Positions 1-10,831 of a stretch of 64,000 nt of DNA are shown here, piece by piece; the stretch's first letter is position 1, and each line of letters begins with the position of its first letter. The position numbers were made by a program, and so were the translations under genes. Location: contig NC_050098.1 in the NCBI RefSeq assembly GCF_902167145.1, forward strand, positions 109,530,207 through 109,594,206, read 5' to 3'. The notes beneath the pieces were generated by a model. It was not told where the DNA came from, ran no database searches, and saw only the letters and a program-made list of their open reading frames with translations. The DNA comes from Zea mays (lineage: Eukaryota > Streptophyta > Magnoliopsida > Poales > Poaceae).

Positions 1-2767
1 AGATTACTCCCAAAGTAATTATCAGAATGGGGATCTTCGTCTGGGCCGTGAGGAGTCAAGGTGTGGAGCCAAGTGCAAAATGTTTTTGCAGCATGCACGA
101 ACTTTCGTATGAGACGAAGCCCTAGGGTAAAGAACAATATCATAACAATTTTGGTTGCTATAGCTTCGTTGCTCGTTCTGGCTCAAGCTGCCCATTTGGT
201 CCCGCTTTGGCCTTCGGAAACTGAAGGTAGAAATTGATGAAGAAGTCGAGAAAAGAGATGGCCCGGAGACTGGATGAAAGAATGGTTCTATGTGAAGAAT
301 GATTTAAAGGCGAGAGAAGACATTACAGATATCATCATGCACCCCATTTGGTCCCGCTTTGGCCTTCGGAAACCGAAGGTAGAAATTGATGAAGAAGTCG
401 AAGGATGCCGAAGGGCCTTCGGTACAGTCTGTTCATTCATCGGGACAAGGGATTTAGTTCAAGAACATGTGGCCTATAGGATATGGCCACTGATAGACAG
501 CTGGGAAATGCCAAAGGAGACCATCACTAACCCTAGCGAAGGTGGTTTAGTTCGATTGAAATATACCTTCAGGTTTGGAGACCAATTTATCGAACCAGAC
601 GATGACTGATTGAAGTGTGTTGAAAATACTAGTGATGAACTACTTGGAGCTTACTCCAAGTCTGAAGATAATGCACTATCTGTGGCCTTCAGGAGCCAAA
701 AAAAGAAAAGGCTAAATAGAGTTTTTGATGCTATTGGGTTTGTGTACCCTGACTATCGGTAACCGCAATGGGGGCAGAAAAGAAAGGGTGAAACTTCTGA
801 GAAGGCTGTTGCTTCAGCTGCTCCAAGCGAGCCCGCGCTGAAGAGGAAAAAGGTGAAGGTTCTTACTCACCGACCGCGCTACATTGAACCAGCCATAGTG
901 CCTAAATTTGGCGGTGAGACCTCTTCGGCTATTGAAGCCAAAGGACTTGTTCCTACGCAGAGGATTGAAGAGCCAGCTGCAATGCCGAAGGCTGACAAAA
1001 TTGAAGAACCGAGAACCGAAGGGACGAAAACATCAGAAGTTCTAAGCCCTTCGGCAGGAGTGGAGGTGCCGAAGAAACAAAAAGATCTAGCAGCAACCCC
1101 CAAGAGAAAAAGGATGGCTAGTGTATTAGATGTGCTGGAGACGATAAAAACTTCAAGCTCTACTCCAGGAAAAATTGCCAAGGCTTCGAAAACACAGATT
1201 GAAACCGAGACAAAGCTGACCGAAGCCGAAGCTATACTGAGCCAGGCTGACGCCGAAGCTGGGCCTTCAGTGCCCGCCAAGGAGAAATCCTCAGAAACTG
1301 GAGAAAAGGCAGCGGAAGAAGAGGGTATAGAACAAATTTTGCCTGAAAAAGCTGCTGCTCTTGCTCTCGAAGCGTCTTCCGAAGTCCTTGATTATATTAT
1401 TCGACACGCTTCGGGAAAAAAGATTATCTGAAGAAGAGATTTTTGAAGCTAAACACTATGCCCGAGAACTGAAATACCCGAAAGGGGCCTTAGTGTTTAA
1501 TGGCACAGACGAAGATGACTTCTTATATTGCCTCCCAGACAACAAAGAATTATCCGTCTGTCGGGAGATGGCCAGAAGTATGGGGTTCCCGAAGCTTGAA
1601 GCTGGCCTCTACGCCATGACGAAGGACGATCTTGCGAATAGCCTTGCATATAACAGTCTGAAGGTACAAAAATTGTATATTTGGAAGTTTATGAATTTTG
1701 AATTATTCTTTTGTTCTTATATTAACCCGTTCATTCTTTTCATATAGGGTTTGATACTTAGCAATGCCTTAAGGGCGCAAAAGAATGTCGAAGACGAGAG
1801 TTGCACTATTGCTCTCAATAACCTTCGAACAGAGGTTATTAAGCTGAGGAACGAAGCTTTAGAAAAAGACAAAATTCTTCTTACATTGGTGGACAAAGTA
1901 AAAGTGGATGAAGCTAACTTCAAGGCTCAATCTGAAGTCCAAAGGAATGAAATTGAAAACCTCCAAAAACAACTGGCCGAAGCCAAATTGAAATGCGCTA
2001 TTGCCGAAGCTGACCGAGATGCCAGTGATTACTAGAAAAAATATTGGGAAAAATAGTTGCAGAGCTTCGCTCATCAAAAGAAAGATGTTTTGAAAAATCT
2101 ATAGACTGCGTGAAAAAGATAAAAACTAGCTTCACCAGCGTTGGCGCATATTCAAGCGAGGACAACTTCATAAGAGGCGATCCTGAGGGCCCAATTGAGT
2201 GGAACAGCAGCGAAGCCGAAGCTTTTGAGGAAATTTTGAGCGACCGCGGGGACGTCTGTGCCTTCTCTGGTACGAGAGGAGTTGCATGTATTTTGGAGAA
2301 AGCAGGGTGCGAACATGTGAAAAATTTGGCCCAAGCCGAAGCTGCTTTCTCTGTTGACGATACGAAGGACCCCTCGGCCGATGCAAGCTTAATAGGCGGA
2401 AAAATTTTCACTGACATCTAGGAAAATGGCGGCCGAGGGATGGCCCATGAAATAATAAAGAAGAGCGAAAAAGATACTCATGACACTAGGGAAGCAACAA
2501 AAGCAGCTGAAAAGCTGCGAAACTCGAAAGGCGGATAGGTATTACTTAATAGCTTTTAACTTTATTGTTTATTTTTGTGACTTTGAACTGATTTACGTTT
2601 TCTACCGCAACTGAACTATCTCCTCCCTCAGAGCCCTTCGAGTCACTGGCCGACCCAGAGGCGAAGGAATCAACAGAAATTATTAGCATGGCCGAAACTA
2701 TTATGGACGAAGTCGTTACCCAACTGCTGACCGAAGCTGTAGATAAAGTTTTGAAAGAAGAAGAATA
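1..2767 (+). pseudogene. Antisense additional gene of E1 (plant 'putative gypsy-type transposon' family), 5' end missing
   Basis: The function is unknown. The protein matches the plant family described as putative gypsy-type transposon protein (IWSRFGLRKPKVEI, FIGTRDLVQEH, LVRLKYTFRFGDQF). It then runs into a Lys/Glu/Ala-rich linker and a C-terminal coiled coil. It lies opposite to gag, as additional ORFs do in some Tat elements such as Grande. Homology to the E8 copy defines intron 1 (1664-1747, GT...AG) and intron 2 (2539-2610, GT...AA). The acceptor of intron 2 is mutated, but its 72-nt length equals that of E8. The stop codon is TAG at 2765-2767. Decay: TGA at 607-609 where E8 has Trp, a frameshift in the A run near 1415-1421, TAG at 2033-2035, and another shift near 2040. 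Upstream exons lie outside the window or are scrambled by the duplication at 192-401. Confidence 0.7.
192..401 (+). repeat. 58-bp duplicated segment in the E1 antisense gene
   Basis: About 58 bp starting CCATTTGGTCCCGCTTTGG at 192-249 recurs at 344-401 with few changes. Only the second copy sits in the reading frame shared with E8. The first copy interrupts the gene, so it is a secondary rearrangement in this copy. Confidence 0.85.
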
Positions 2768-3239
2768 GCTATTGTAAAAACATTTCTAGAATATCAATGT
2801 AACATTTGCTGGACTATGCTTGTAATATTTGGTGTTCATGGGTTTTGAATGTAATATATAAGTGGCTTTGTAATTCATTTCTTTGCGATGCATGAAACTT
2901 TTATGTACATACCGTTTTTGAGCCTTTGGCAAAAAAACACCTTCCCTTCTTTTCATGCTTCGTAAAAAATCCTCCAATCATGGCAAAAACATTAATGCTT
3001 CATCAACAATAGATTTTTTCCTCCACATCAGAGCTGATGAAGCTGTATTTCTTCAAAACTTATTTTGTGCCTTAGCACAATTTCACTTTTTCGAAGCATT
3101 CTCCGAAGGTCAACATTGTATCCCCTTCTTGTGCCATTGATGCAATATGATGTATGATGTTATGTTATGCGAAATGATGTGATGATGTTATGCTATGCAA
3201 GATGATATTTGTGCCGAAGACATATACTCACATTCCCAT
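2768..3239. other. Non-coding spacer of E1 downstream of the antisense gene
   Basis: No coding region is supported here. The stretch is AT-rich and holds the motif AAAAACACCTTCCCTTCTTT near 2935-2952. The same motif follows the antisense gene in E3 (14000-14023) and E8 (59549-59570). Near 3140-3200 there are short ATGATGTTATG repeats, also seen as ATGATG runs in E3 and E8. It probably contains the 3' UTR of the antisense gene. Confidence 0.5.
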
Positions 3240-3680
3240 AGTGGAATACACAATCTCTTTGCCGTTTATTTTTCGGCTTCATCGCTTATTTTTCGGTGTA
3301 TCAGCGCTGACTTTTCGCTGTAAGTTCTGCATTCCCTTAGGAACGTCTTTTGAACTTCTTCGCCTTCTATTTCGGCGGTATTCATGTTGACTTTTTGTGC
3401 TTCACCTTATATTTCAGCGGTATTTGGCTCTGCATTCCCTTTGGAACGACTTTTGAGCAGAAAACTTACGCTGCGCTCCCTTAGGAACGACTTTTTATAG
3501 CTTCGGCAAACTTACATTGCGTTCCTTAGAACGACTTTTTGTAGCTTCGGTGAAACTTACGCTGCGTTCCTTAGAATGACTTTTTGTAGCTTTGGTGAAA
3601 CTTGTAATGTGATTTTTAGCCCCGCGTTCCCTTAGGAACGACTTTTGTGCTTCAACGACTTTTTTGAACTTTGTGAGTCT
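3240..3680 (-). repeat. Six-copy GGAACGACTTTT block of E1
   Basis: Six variants of a unit like TTCCCTTAGGAACGACTTTT occur at about 3330, 3436, 3470, 3515, 3560 and 3625, spaced 35-105 bp apart. They are separated by CTTCGCC/TTTCGGTG-rich spacers. The block lies between the end of gag and the end of the antisense gene. E3 and E8 carry an equivalent block, also with six copies by my count. No open reading frame crosses it. Role unknown. Confidence 0.8.
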
Positions 3681-3826
3681 GTGGAGAAGATATATTATAC
3701 TATGGCAAGAACGAAGCTATTACAGGAAATTGAAAACGACAAAAGAACTAGGTTTTTAATGATTGTTCCTTATTAAAAAAGAAAATGATAATGAATGTAA
3801 AAACTGTTTCAGGGGTAGGATATCTC

Positions 3827-5353
3827 TTAGTAGATATGCTTCGATTCTGGCACAGTACTGTTGACTGTGCGAGCTTCGGACTCCTCCCTGAAATCTCGCT
3901 GCTGATGGGTCTGTTGACTCCCTTCTGGCTGCTGGCCTCGTGAATACGTAGGTTGTAGTGGTGGCAAAGGTGGAGGCTGTGGCCAAGATGCATGTGGCTG
4001 GCTAGCCGAAGCAACAGAAGCTGCAGGATGGTTACCCACATACTCTGGTATGTAAGGTGAGTGATACGAAGCAGTATGCATGACTTGCTTCGGCTGGTTC
4101 TGCTGAGCTGCGGCTTCTGCTATTTCCTTTTGTTTCTGAATGGTGACATGGCACATCCTTGTAGTATGGCCCTTATCCTCACCACAGAATAAGCAATACA
4201 TTTTCCTAGGTTGATCCCCAAACCTTCCTCCGAAGCCCCTGGTGCCTCTGCCTCTTGGAGCTGGTGGCCGAAGATAGCTTTGTTGCTGCCCTGAAGCTTG
4301 CGAGGAATATTGTGGCCTCTGTTGTTGACTTCCTCTGTCGTCACTCTAAGTGGAGTGGATTGACCTGACATGCCTTGGGTGAATTCTCCCTCCGAAGCCC
4401 CTGGTCATCTTAGAGAACCTGTAGGCTTCCTCCCTTCTTTGACGAAAGTCATTGTCAGCGCGGATGTATTCATCCATCTTTTGAAGCAGCTTCTCCAAAG
4501 TCTGTGGAGGCTTTCTAGCAAAATACTGGGCAGTAGGTCCTGGACGAAGCCCCTTGATCATGGCCTCAATGACAATTTCATTGGGCACTGTAGGCGCTTG
4601 TGCTCTCAGACGCAAGAACCTTCGGACGTATGCCTGGACATACTCCTCATGATCTTGCGTGCATTGAAACAGGGCCTGAGCTGTGACTGGCTTCGTCTGA
4701 AAACCCTGGAAACTTGTCACCAGCATGTCCTTGAGCTTCTGCCATGAAGTGATAGTCCCTGGCCAAAGAGAAGAATACCATGTTTGAGCCACATTCTTAA
4801 CTGCCATGACGAAGGACTTGGCCATGACAGCTGCATTGCCTCCATATGAAGATATAGTTGCTTCATAACTCATCAAAAACTGCTTCGGGTCTGAATGCCC
4901 ATCATATATTGGAAGCTGAGGTGGCTTGTATGATGGGGGCCACGGGATAGCCTTCAGTTCTGCTGCCAAGGGAGAAGCATCGTCAAAAGTAAAGGCATCA
5001 TGATTAAAATCATCATACCATCCATCATCGTTGAACAAGCCCTCTTGATGAAGCTCCCTATGCTGGGGCCTTCGATCTTGCTCGTCTTGAGCAAGGTGAC
5101 GTACTTCCTCAGCGGCTTCGTCAATCTGCCTTTGAAGGTCAGCTAGTCGGGCCATCTTCTCCTTCTTCTTTTGCACTTGCTAATGAAGCATCTCCATATT
5201 TCTGATTTCTTGGTCCAACTCATCCTCCTGGGGTGTTGGACTAGTGGCCTTCCACTTCTGGCTTCGGGCCTCTCGAAGAGAAAGGGTCTCTTGATTTGGG
5301 TCCAGTGGCTGCAGAGCGGCAGCCCCTAGCGCTAAAACTTTCTTCGGTGGCAT
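3827..5353 (-). pseudogene. gag of E1, full length with two in-frame stops
   Basis: Gag forms the capsid and nucleocapsid of the virus-like particle. The ATG at 5351-5353 (MPPKK) lies about 60 nt from the LTR, as in E8. The frame then runs about 509 codons and is broken only by TAG at 5180-5182 and TAG at 4346-4348. Visible parts are a charged N-terminal coiled coil (KKKEKMARLADLQRQIDEA), a capsid region (DGHSDPKQFLMSYEATIS, AQTWYSSLWPGTITSW, FQGFQTKPV, IVIEAMIKGLRPG), a Gly/Arg-rich stretch and an intact zinc knuckle CLFCGEDKGHTTRMC (CX2CX4HX4C). A Pro/Gln-rich tail ends in PESKHIY. No protease follows. The E8 copy is far more damaged. This is the best preserved gag of the family here. Confidence 0.9.
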
Positions 5354-5390
5354 GACGAGGGTCAATGCTTGTCGAAGGTGGTCGAAAAGA

Positions 5391-5412
5391 GTTCACCGGA
5401 GGTGGGCGCCAA
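5391..5412 (-). other. Primer-binding site of E1
   Basis: Read on the minus strand, TTGGCGCCCACCTCCGGTG directly follows the LTR end. The same sequence follows the 5' LTRs of E3 and E8. A TGGCGCC start is common in Tat-type elements. I did not assign the tRNA. Confidence 0.8.
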
Positions 5413-6081
5413 TGTTGGGGACTTGTTCTCAAATACTATGAATCAAGAACAAGGCAACATAAAATGTTAAATATGAACGCCCTTCGTCCTTCGAAACATT
5501 ATTTCCCTTAGGATATAATGATCTTCAGACGATGGTCATGAAGGACATACCTTCGAACATCGAAGGTATGAAGGTAATAGAAGGAAGTGTGTGAAATACA
5601 AAAGATAACATAAACAGTCATATAACATTATCAACTCATCTTCATTATATTATCATGAGAAAGTAAAAACCATATTGAATTACATTTAGTACCTTCAGCT
5701 TGATAGACAGCAAAGGTACGAGTGTGATGCAAAAGCAAATGCCAAGTCAGCGTGAATAGTACGAGAGCACTGTTCATCTATTTATAGGCACGGGACGCTG
5801 CCCATGTAAAATTACACCCATGCCCTTTACATTTGCTAATAACTCTATAGTGATCCATCAAGGTCTAAATGGCCTTTTCCCTTTTAAGTCGGTTCCCTTT
5901 TCTGCTGTCATGCCAAAGCTCCCTTGCGCGTAGCTTCGGCGCTGCGTCAACCTTCGTATTCTTTGTGCTTTTCACAATGTGGTTCTGATCCGAGTCCGAA
6001 GGTACCTGCTCATGTATCATACTCCAGAAACATTGTTAAATCATGTTTTTGAGGACCTTCGGAAGATGAAGGCCCACAACA
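5413..6081 (-). repeat. 5' LTR of E1 (669 bp)
   Basis: The LTR is bounded by TGTTGGGGAC at 5413 and CCCACAACA at 6081, so it is TG...CA on both strands. On the minus strand it begins TGTTGTGGGCC and carries a TATA box CTATAAATAG (complement of 5778-5787), followed by the R-U5 region shared with E3 and E8. Its U3 start (CTTCCGAAGGTCCTCAAAAA on the minus strand) matches E8 but not E3. CTTCGG/CCGAAG hexamers are abundant. Confidence 0.9.
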
Positions 6082-7232
6082 GAAATGATAAAGCTGAGGC
6101 CGGACGGGTGACTTGCACGAGAAGAGAGTCTCAGTGTAGTGTCTCCCTCTGAGTCGATTAAGGACCGTCTCGATGTAGGCTTGATGATTGAGGACCTTTT
6201 AACTGGTCACATGCCTCATCATGGGTAAGCTATGCCTCTAGCAGACTAATGCCAGAAAGGCCAACATGCAATGGGAGTGGAGAGATGGCGAGAGTAGCGT
6301 GTACCCTCCATGGCAAGAGGCTGGACGATGGTGTATCTGTGCTCTCGGTTGGTGTGAACCCGGTCTGGTCTTAAGAAACCCGGTGGCGAGTTGACATATG
6401 CAAGGGTGAAGTGCTACATATGTCATGTGATTGGAGATCCCCAGCTGGGTGTTAATCGATTCGGATCGCCGTTACTTCTCGGACATGAAGACTTGGTCAC
6501 TGCCCTACACGTAGCATTCCAGTAAACAAGTAGGGGTTGATAAAAGGATGGCTAGTATAGGCCAAGTGCTTGAACTAGGGTAGAAAGAACTCTAGTGACA
6601 GGTAATGACTTAACTTGTTAATAAAACTGGATTATTAAGGATCCACTATTAGTAAGCATTTTTGCAAACAGAGTCTTGATTCTTGATTAAGCCTTACCTT
6701 GACTCCCTTAAAGCCAGCATATCCTTGAGAGTCTTTTATTTTAACGGGTAAGACTTGCGAAAGTACACTCCATACTCAGGGTTTTCGAACCCATGTTGTT
6801 GTAGGTGAGGAAACAGCAGACTTTTGCTGTTTTTGCACTAAGGTGGTGCCCAAAGAAGATTCTCAGCAGTGAAGTGGTTGCGGGAGGATGATGGCCTCCC
6901 TTTTGAAAAACATTATACTTCTATGCGGGAGGGGTTTTTGCCTCCCAAGTTTGTAATAATAATACTTATGCACTCATATACCTGGGTTTGTAATAACTAT
7001 AACACTCTATCTATATTTTGTTGAATGTAAATTAAGTTATTGTAATTCGCTTCCGCTTATTCGTTCCTCCAATGTGTTGTAATATCTGCGTGATGGGTAA
7101 AACACTCTTGGGCGAGGAAAGTGATTTAGATACCGAGCTTGTCAAGTGATTATTGTGCATCTACAGGGCTGTCCAAGGTCCGTTGGACAAGGACAACTGT
7201 AGGTGGGCGTAATGACTTGGGAGGTTCTGTCA
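6082..7232 (+). repeat. 3' portion of the E2 5' LTR
   Basis: The segment matches 25591-26743 of the E2 3' LTR throughout with scattered substitutions, so it is the LTR remainder after E1 inserted. It contains no credible gene; short ORFs on both strands are low-value. It ends GGTTCTGTCA at 7232, just before the PBS. Confidence 0.9.
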
Positions 7233-7236
7233 TAGC

Positions 7237-7248
7237 TAGTATCGGAGC
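7237..7248 (+). other. Primer-binding site of E2 (initiator tRNA-Met type)
   Basis: TAGTATCGGAGC lies 4 nt after the LTR end. It differs at two positions from TGGTATCAGAGC, the plant initiator tRNA-Met complement. Both changes are transitions. Confidence 0.75.
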
Positions 7249-7476
7249 GAAGCCTGTCTCTTCAGATATTACGAAGCATTTCAAAAAGATTTTTCAAATA
7301 CTTATCCAAGAAAATTTCTTTCATTCTTACCTTGCCACTTTCTGGAAGTTCTCATCTTGTAAGACCAGGTAATAGAGTGCAAATTATAGAAAGTAGGATC
7401 AATGAAGGTTGATTCCATAATTATGCATGCATCATGTTTAAAAACTATACTAATAAATTTTCCCCCTTATGGAGAT

Positions 7477-8037
7477 ATGTTGTGTACAAGGAAAACTGCA
7501 CGCAAGTCCACTGGACCTATTGGCGTGCCTCGTCATCAGTTGGCTCCAAAACATGAAGGCAGCAGTAGCGGCAACAATGATCCAATCAGAGACTTGGAAG
7601 CCCAAGTGGAACAGCTTCGGACGGAGCTACGTCACCGAAACAGGGTGTGGGCACAAGATGGTTAGCGTATAAATGAGTTGGCAGCTGATGTCAGACGCCT
7701 GCAAGACGAGCTTGCTGAACGGGATTTGGCGGTCGATTGGGCCGTCAACTCACGTTCGGTTGCTTGGGACCGTGAAGCCAAAGTTCGTGCTCGGGTAACA
7801 GAGCTTAGTGCGGCCCTCGACAACTTGTAGGTATACTGTAATACTTTACATGAGGAAGTACATGTATTGTATTCACGACTGCACCCGGACGTGCCTGCCG
7901 ACCCTGTTGCAATGGGAGTTGGTCCATCAGGGACAGCAGGTGAAGGAAGTGATGGGGAGCTGGACCTTTTTAGGCCTCCTCCTTCCATGAACCTGGCTGA
8001 TGATCGATCTCCTACAGCAGGGGATGAAGAAAACTAG
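7477..8037 (+). pseudogene. ORF ahead of gag in E2 with histone H3-tail-like N-terminus
   Basis: No known function. The frame from ATG 7477 to TAG 8035-8037 is 186 codons, broken by TAG at 7663-7665 and 7828-7830. Residues 1-14 read MLCTRKTARKSTGP. In histone H3 the same positions, counting Met, read MARTKQTARKSTGG, so TARKSTG falls exactly at H3 T6-G12. Then PRHQLAPK mirrors H3 PRKQLATK with one extra residue before it. The rest is a heptad-like coiled coil (LEAQVEQLRTEL, INELAADVRRLQDELAERD) and an acidic Pro-rich tail. Codon 3 TGT may be a decayed CGT (Arg, as in H3). E6 has a longer, intact counterpart. A spurious in-frame ATG lies upstream at 7402; I chose 7477 because it aligns with H3 and with E6. 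Confidence 0.75.
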
Positions 8038-8198
8038 GATGACAAAGACTAGACTAGTATAGTGTAGGAACTATACCTATGTAAAATAAGTAATGAGGTC
8101 ATGTTGTACACTTGAGTCTGTATCATTACATTTTGGTAATGTAAAATGATGGTGTGTATCAGCATGTTATATTTTTCCCAAATGTTTCTTTGCCTCAG

Positions 8199-9745
8199 AT
8201 GCCATCAAGGACTCGTGCGCATGACAGTGCGGGGACTTCACGTGGTCGGAAAGATACTCCTAATCTGCCGCCTGTACCACCAACGCTGGCCGAGGCTATC
8301 ACTGCCTTGGTCAATGCTACTGTAGATAATACCCGCTTTTTACGCGAGATGGCGGGCAATCAATTCCATCAGCATGGCGGAAGGGCTCCTCCACAGGTAC
8401 CTCGTGAAACCTCGTATCTAGACTTTTCTGAAATGCGTCCCCCACTCTTTATTAAAGCTGAAGACCCTCTTGAAGCTGATGAGTGGATAAGGGTAATGGA
8501 GCAGAAGTTCGGATTAATCCGTTGCATAGAAACACAGAAGCCGTTGTTCGCTGCTCAACAACTGAGAGGCCCAGCAAGTACCTGGTGAGGAAATTTTGTG
8601 GCAATTCAACCAGTCGGACATCATGTCACTTGGGATGAATTTAAGCTGGCATTCCGTGAACACTATATTCCAGAAGGAGTGCTTCACATGAAACAAGAGG
8701 CATTTATTCGACTAAAACAAGGAGGGGATACTGTGATGCAGTATCTCAACAAGTTTAATCATTTATCCCAATATGCGATTGACCAAGTAAACACAGACTT
8801 GAAAAAGAAGAATTGCTTCATGAGAGGACTAAACGACCGGCTCCAACGAAAAATGGCCACCTGCCTAGATCTTACTTATAGTAGAGCTGTCAGCACGGCG
8901 CTGGCAGTAGAAGCCAAGAATACAGGCCAAGGAAAATCCAAGGGATTTGGAGGAGACAGTTCCAATCAGGGACCTCAGAAGCGAACCAGGTTGGTAATCC
9001 GACCATTTAATCAGAATCGTTCTTCGCCTCGTCCACCCTCCTATCCGTTCAAACAGCCTGTTTTCATTCGCCCTACCACTGCCCCCACTTTGACAAATCA
9101 GTCGAGTGCCCCTGGTGCTCATTTCCCCGCCCTCCCTAGTTCTTCAACTGGCTGCTTCAACTATGGGAAGTCTGGTCATTTTATAAAAGATTGTCCATAT
9201 CCGAAGCAGAATAAGTTCAACAATCAACAGAACTCTGGGAGCTCCACTCAAGGCAAAGGGAACAAGGCTAATAATTTAGCGGGCAAAAATGTCAAGAAGA
9301 CTGGGTGAATTTATTATACTCAAGTGGCCACTACACCGGAAGGAGCGCCGATAATGATGGGTACGTTCCTTGTGGCCAATCACCTAGCAGTTATTCTCTT
9401 TGATTCGGGTGCTTCACATACATTCATAAGCAAGAAATTCACGGAAAAACATTGCATTCCTTGCACTGAATTAAGGGAATGGTTTATTATTCATTCGCCC
9501 AAGGGACAAATATTTATGAAGGAAGTAGCCTTCCATGTGCCAGTAACATTGGCTGAATAGGATTTTCCCACCAACATGATTGTTTTGAAAGGTCAAGATA
9601 TAGATGTAATTCTGGGCATGAATTGGTTATCCCAGCATAAAACTATCCTCAACACTGACCTAAGGACTATCAAGTTGAGCCATGGCCATGAAGAGGTTCT
9701 CTTGTCCATCCCTATAGCTATTCCAGCTAAACCATTTGGACGGGT
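8199..9745 (+). pseudogene. gag and aspartic protease of E2, truncated by E3
   Basis: ATG 8199 (MPSRTRAHDS) follows a splice-acceptor-like TTTCTTTGCCTCAG. Gag shows the retrotransposon capsid core (DEWIRVMEQKFG, VTWDEFKLAFREHYIPEGV, EAFIRLKQG, CFMRGLNDRLQ). A basic Pro-rich stretch and a zinc knuckle CFNYGKSGHFIKDC follow; the second Cys of the knuckle is Tyr. The protease has the active-site stretch LFDSGASHTFIS and later ILGMNWL. Stops in one continuous frame are TGA 8586-8588, TGA 9306-9308 and TAG 9558-9560. All three are single C-to-T or G-to-A steps from a sense codon. The frame ends at the E3 junction after KPFG and resumes at 19289 in RT. The product is dead as it stands. Confidence 0.9.
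9741..9745 (+). other. Target-site duplication of E3, left copy
   Basis: CGGGT directly precedes the E3 LTR and is repeated exactly at 19284-19288, just after it. This proves E3 inserted into E2. Confidence 0.95.
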
Positions 9746-10357
9746 TGTTAGGGACTTGTTCTCAAATGCTATGAATTAAGAACAAGGCAACACGAAAATA
9801 GGTTAATGGTTAATGCTCTTCGTCCTTCGAAGCATTATTTCCCTAAGGATATAACGATCTTCAGACGAAGGTTATGAAGGACGTACCTTCATCATCACAG
9901 TATATATCAATGAAAGACGAAGCATATGAAACATCAGAAATAACATGGATAATCATACGACATCATAATATATCATTTATTATATAATTATGAATGAATA
10001 AGAACAATATTGAATCACATTTGTACCTTCGACTTGACAGAAGGCAAAAGTACAAGCGTGATGCACGAACGAATACAAGTCAGCGTGAACAGTACGGGGA
10101 TACTGTTCACCTATTTATAGGCACAGGTCACAGCCTGTGTGAAATTACATCCATGTCCTTTACAACTAGTTATGATCATGACACAAATTATCATGGGCCG
10201 ATCGGTCTTTTCATCTTTAAGTCGGTGCAACCCTTCGGCTCAAGGCATGTCGCTATGCCGAAGCTCCCTGGATGGTAGCTTCGGCGTTGCTTCTGTGTTG
10301 ATCTTCCAAAGGTGTTTCTTCTTACAGGACCTTCGACAGCGAAGCAGACCCCCAATA
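9746..10357 (-). repeat. 3' LTR of E3 (612 bp)
   Basis: It pairs with 18693-19283. The main difference is about 21 bp around 9924-9945 present here and absent from the other LTR. Terminal bases are decayed: TGTTAGGGAC here against TGTTGGGGAC, and CCAATA against CCAACA. A minus-strand TATA box CTATAAATAG is the complement of 10111-10120. Confidence 0.93.
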
Positions 10358-10831
10358 GTAGCCAGATCGTTTTTCGTAACGAGCTTGATCCGTGAAAAAT
10401 TCTTCAAGGCTTCGGAATGCCGAAGGTCCGAAAAACACCTTCCCTGAGCTCGTTGTCGAGAAACGATTAAAATATTCTGAACGCGAGGTGGTCCACCACA
10501 TGGCGGGTACGCGCGATCTGGCGATTCACTTCCCACGCGCCGAGTGGTCCACCGTTCAGTGGGTGCAGTTAACTGTTCATCAGGTGCGGGCAACTTGACG
10601 ATTCATCTTCACACCTGCAGCACTATATAAATAGATGGGTAGGTGTGAAGTTACCATTGCATTCATTGCCATTGCACTATTGTGCTGCTGAAAAATTTAA
10701 CCATAGCCGAAGCTTTTTCATCGCATTCTCGAGCAAAGCACAGTTTTGATTTAGCTTCGGTATAAGAGGGAGGTTCGTCAAAACTGTAAAAATCATCAAC
10801 TTCGTAAGAACTGTAAGAGATTCAACATCAG
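10358..10831 (+). promoter_or_regulatory. Putative promoter of the E3 antisense gene
   Basis: The stretch between the LTR and the antisense ATG holds TATATAAATA at 10624-10633, about 200 nt before the ATG at 10832. A GC-rich, CACGCG-rich segment (10490-10600) lies upstream of it. GAAAAACACCTTCCCT near 10430 recurs elsewhere in the family. The placement suggests the antisense gene has its own Pol II promoter, separate from the LTR. No gene is visible in this stretch. Confidence 0.55.

Larger units (their letters stand above)
1..6081 (-). mobile_element. E1: gag-only Tat-type Ty3/gypsy element, left end outside window
   Basis: The element reads right to left. It has a 5' LTR at 5413-6081, a primer-binding site at 5391-5412, gag at 3827-5353, about 1 kb of non-coding sequence with a six-copy repeat, and an antisense gene (+ strand) up to 2767. 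There is no protease, RT, RNase H or integrase between gag and the antisense gene. The 3' LTR lies beyond position 1. It interrupts the 5' LTR of E2: the base after 6081 continues the E2 LTR sequence also found at 25591, and the expected target duplication is GAAAT at 6082-6086. The E8 element is its closest relative in the window. Tat assignment rests on the gag type and the antisense ORF and is an inference. Confidence 0.85.

Noticed and set aside
879..1280. 133-codon minus-strand ORF
   Set aside because: Shadow of the Lys/Glu/Ala-rich antisense gene on the plus strand.
6082..7232. Possibility that 6082-7232 is a solo LTR or separate element
   Set aside because: It matches the E2 3' LTR end to end and is followed directly by a PBS and E2 coding sequence, so it is the remainder of the E2 5' LTR.
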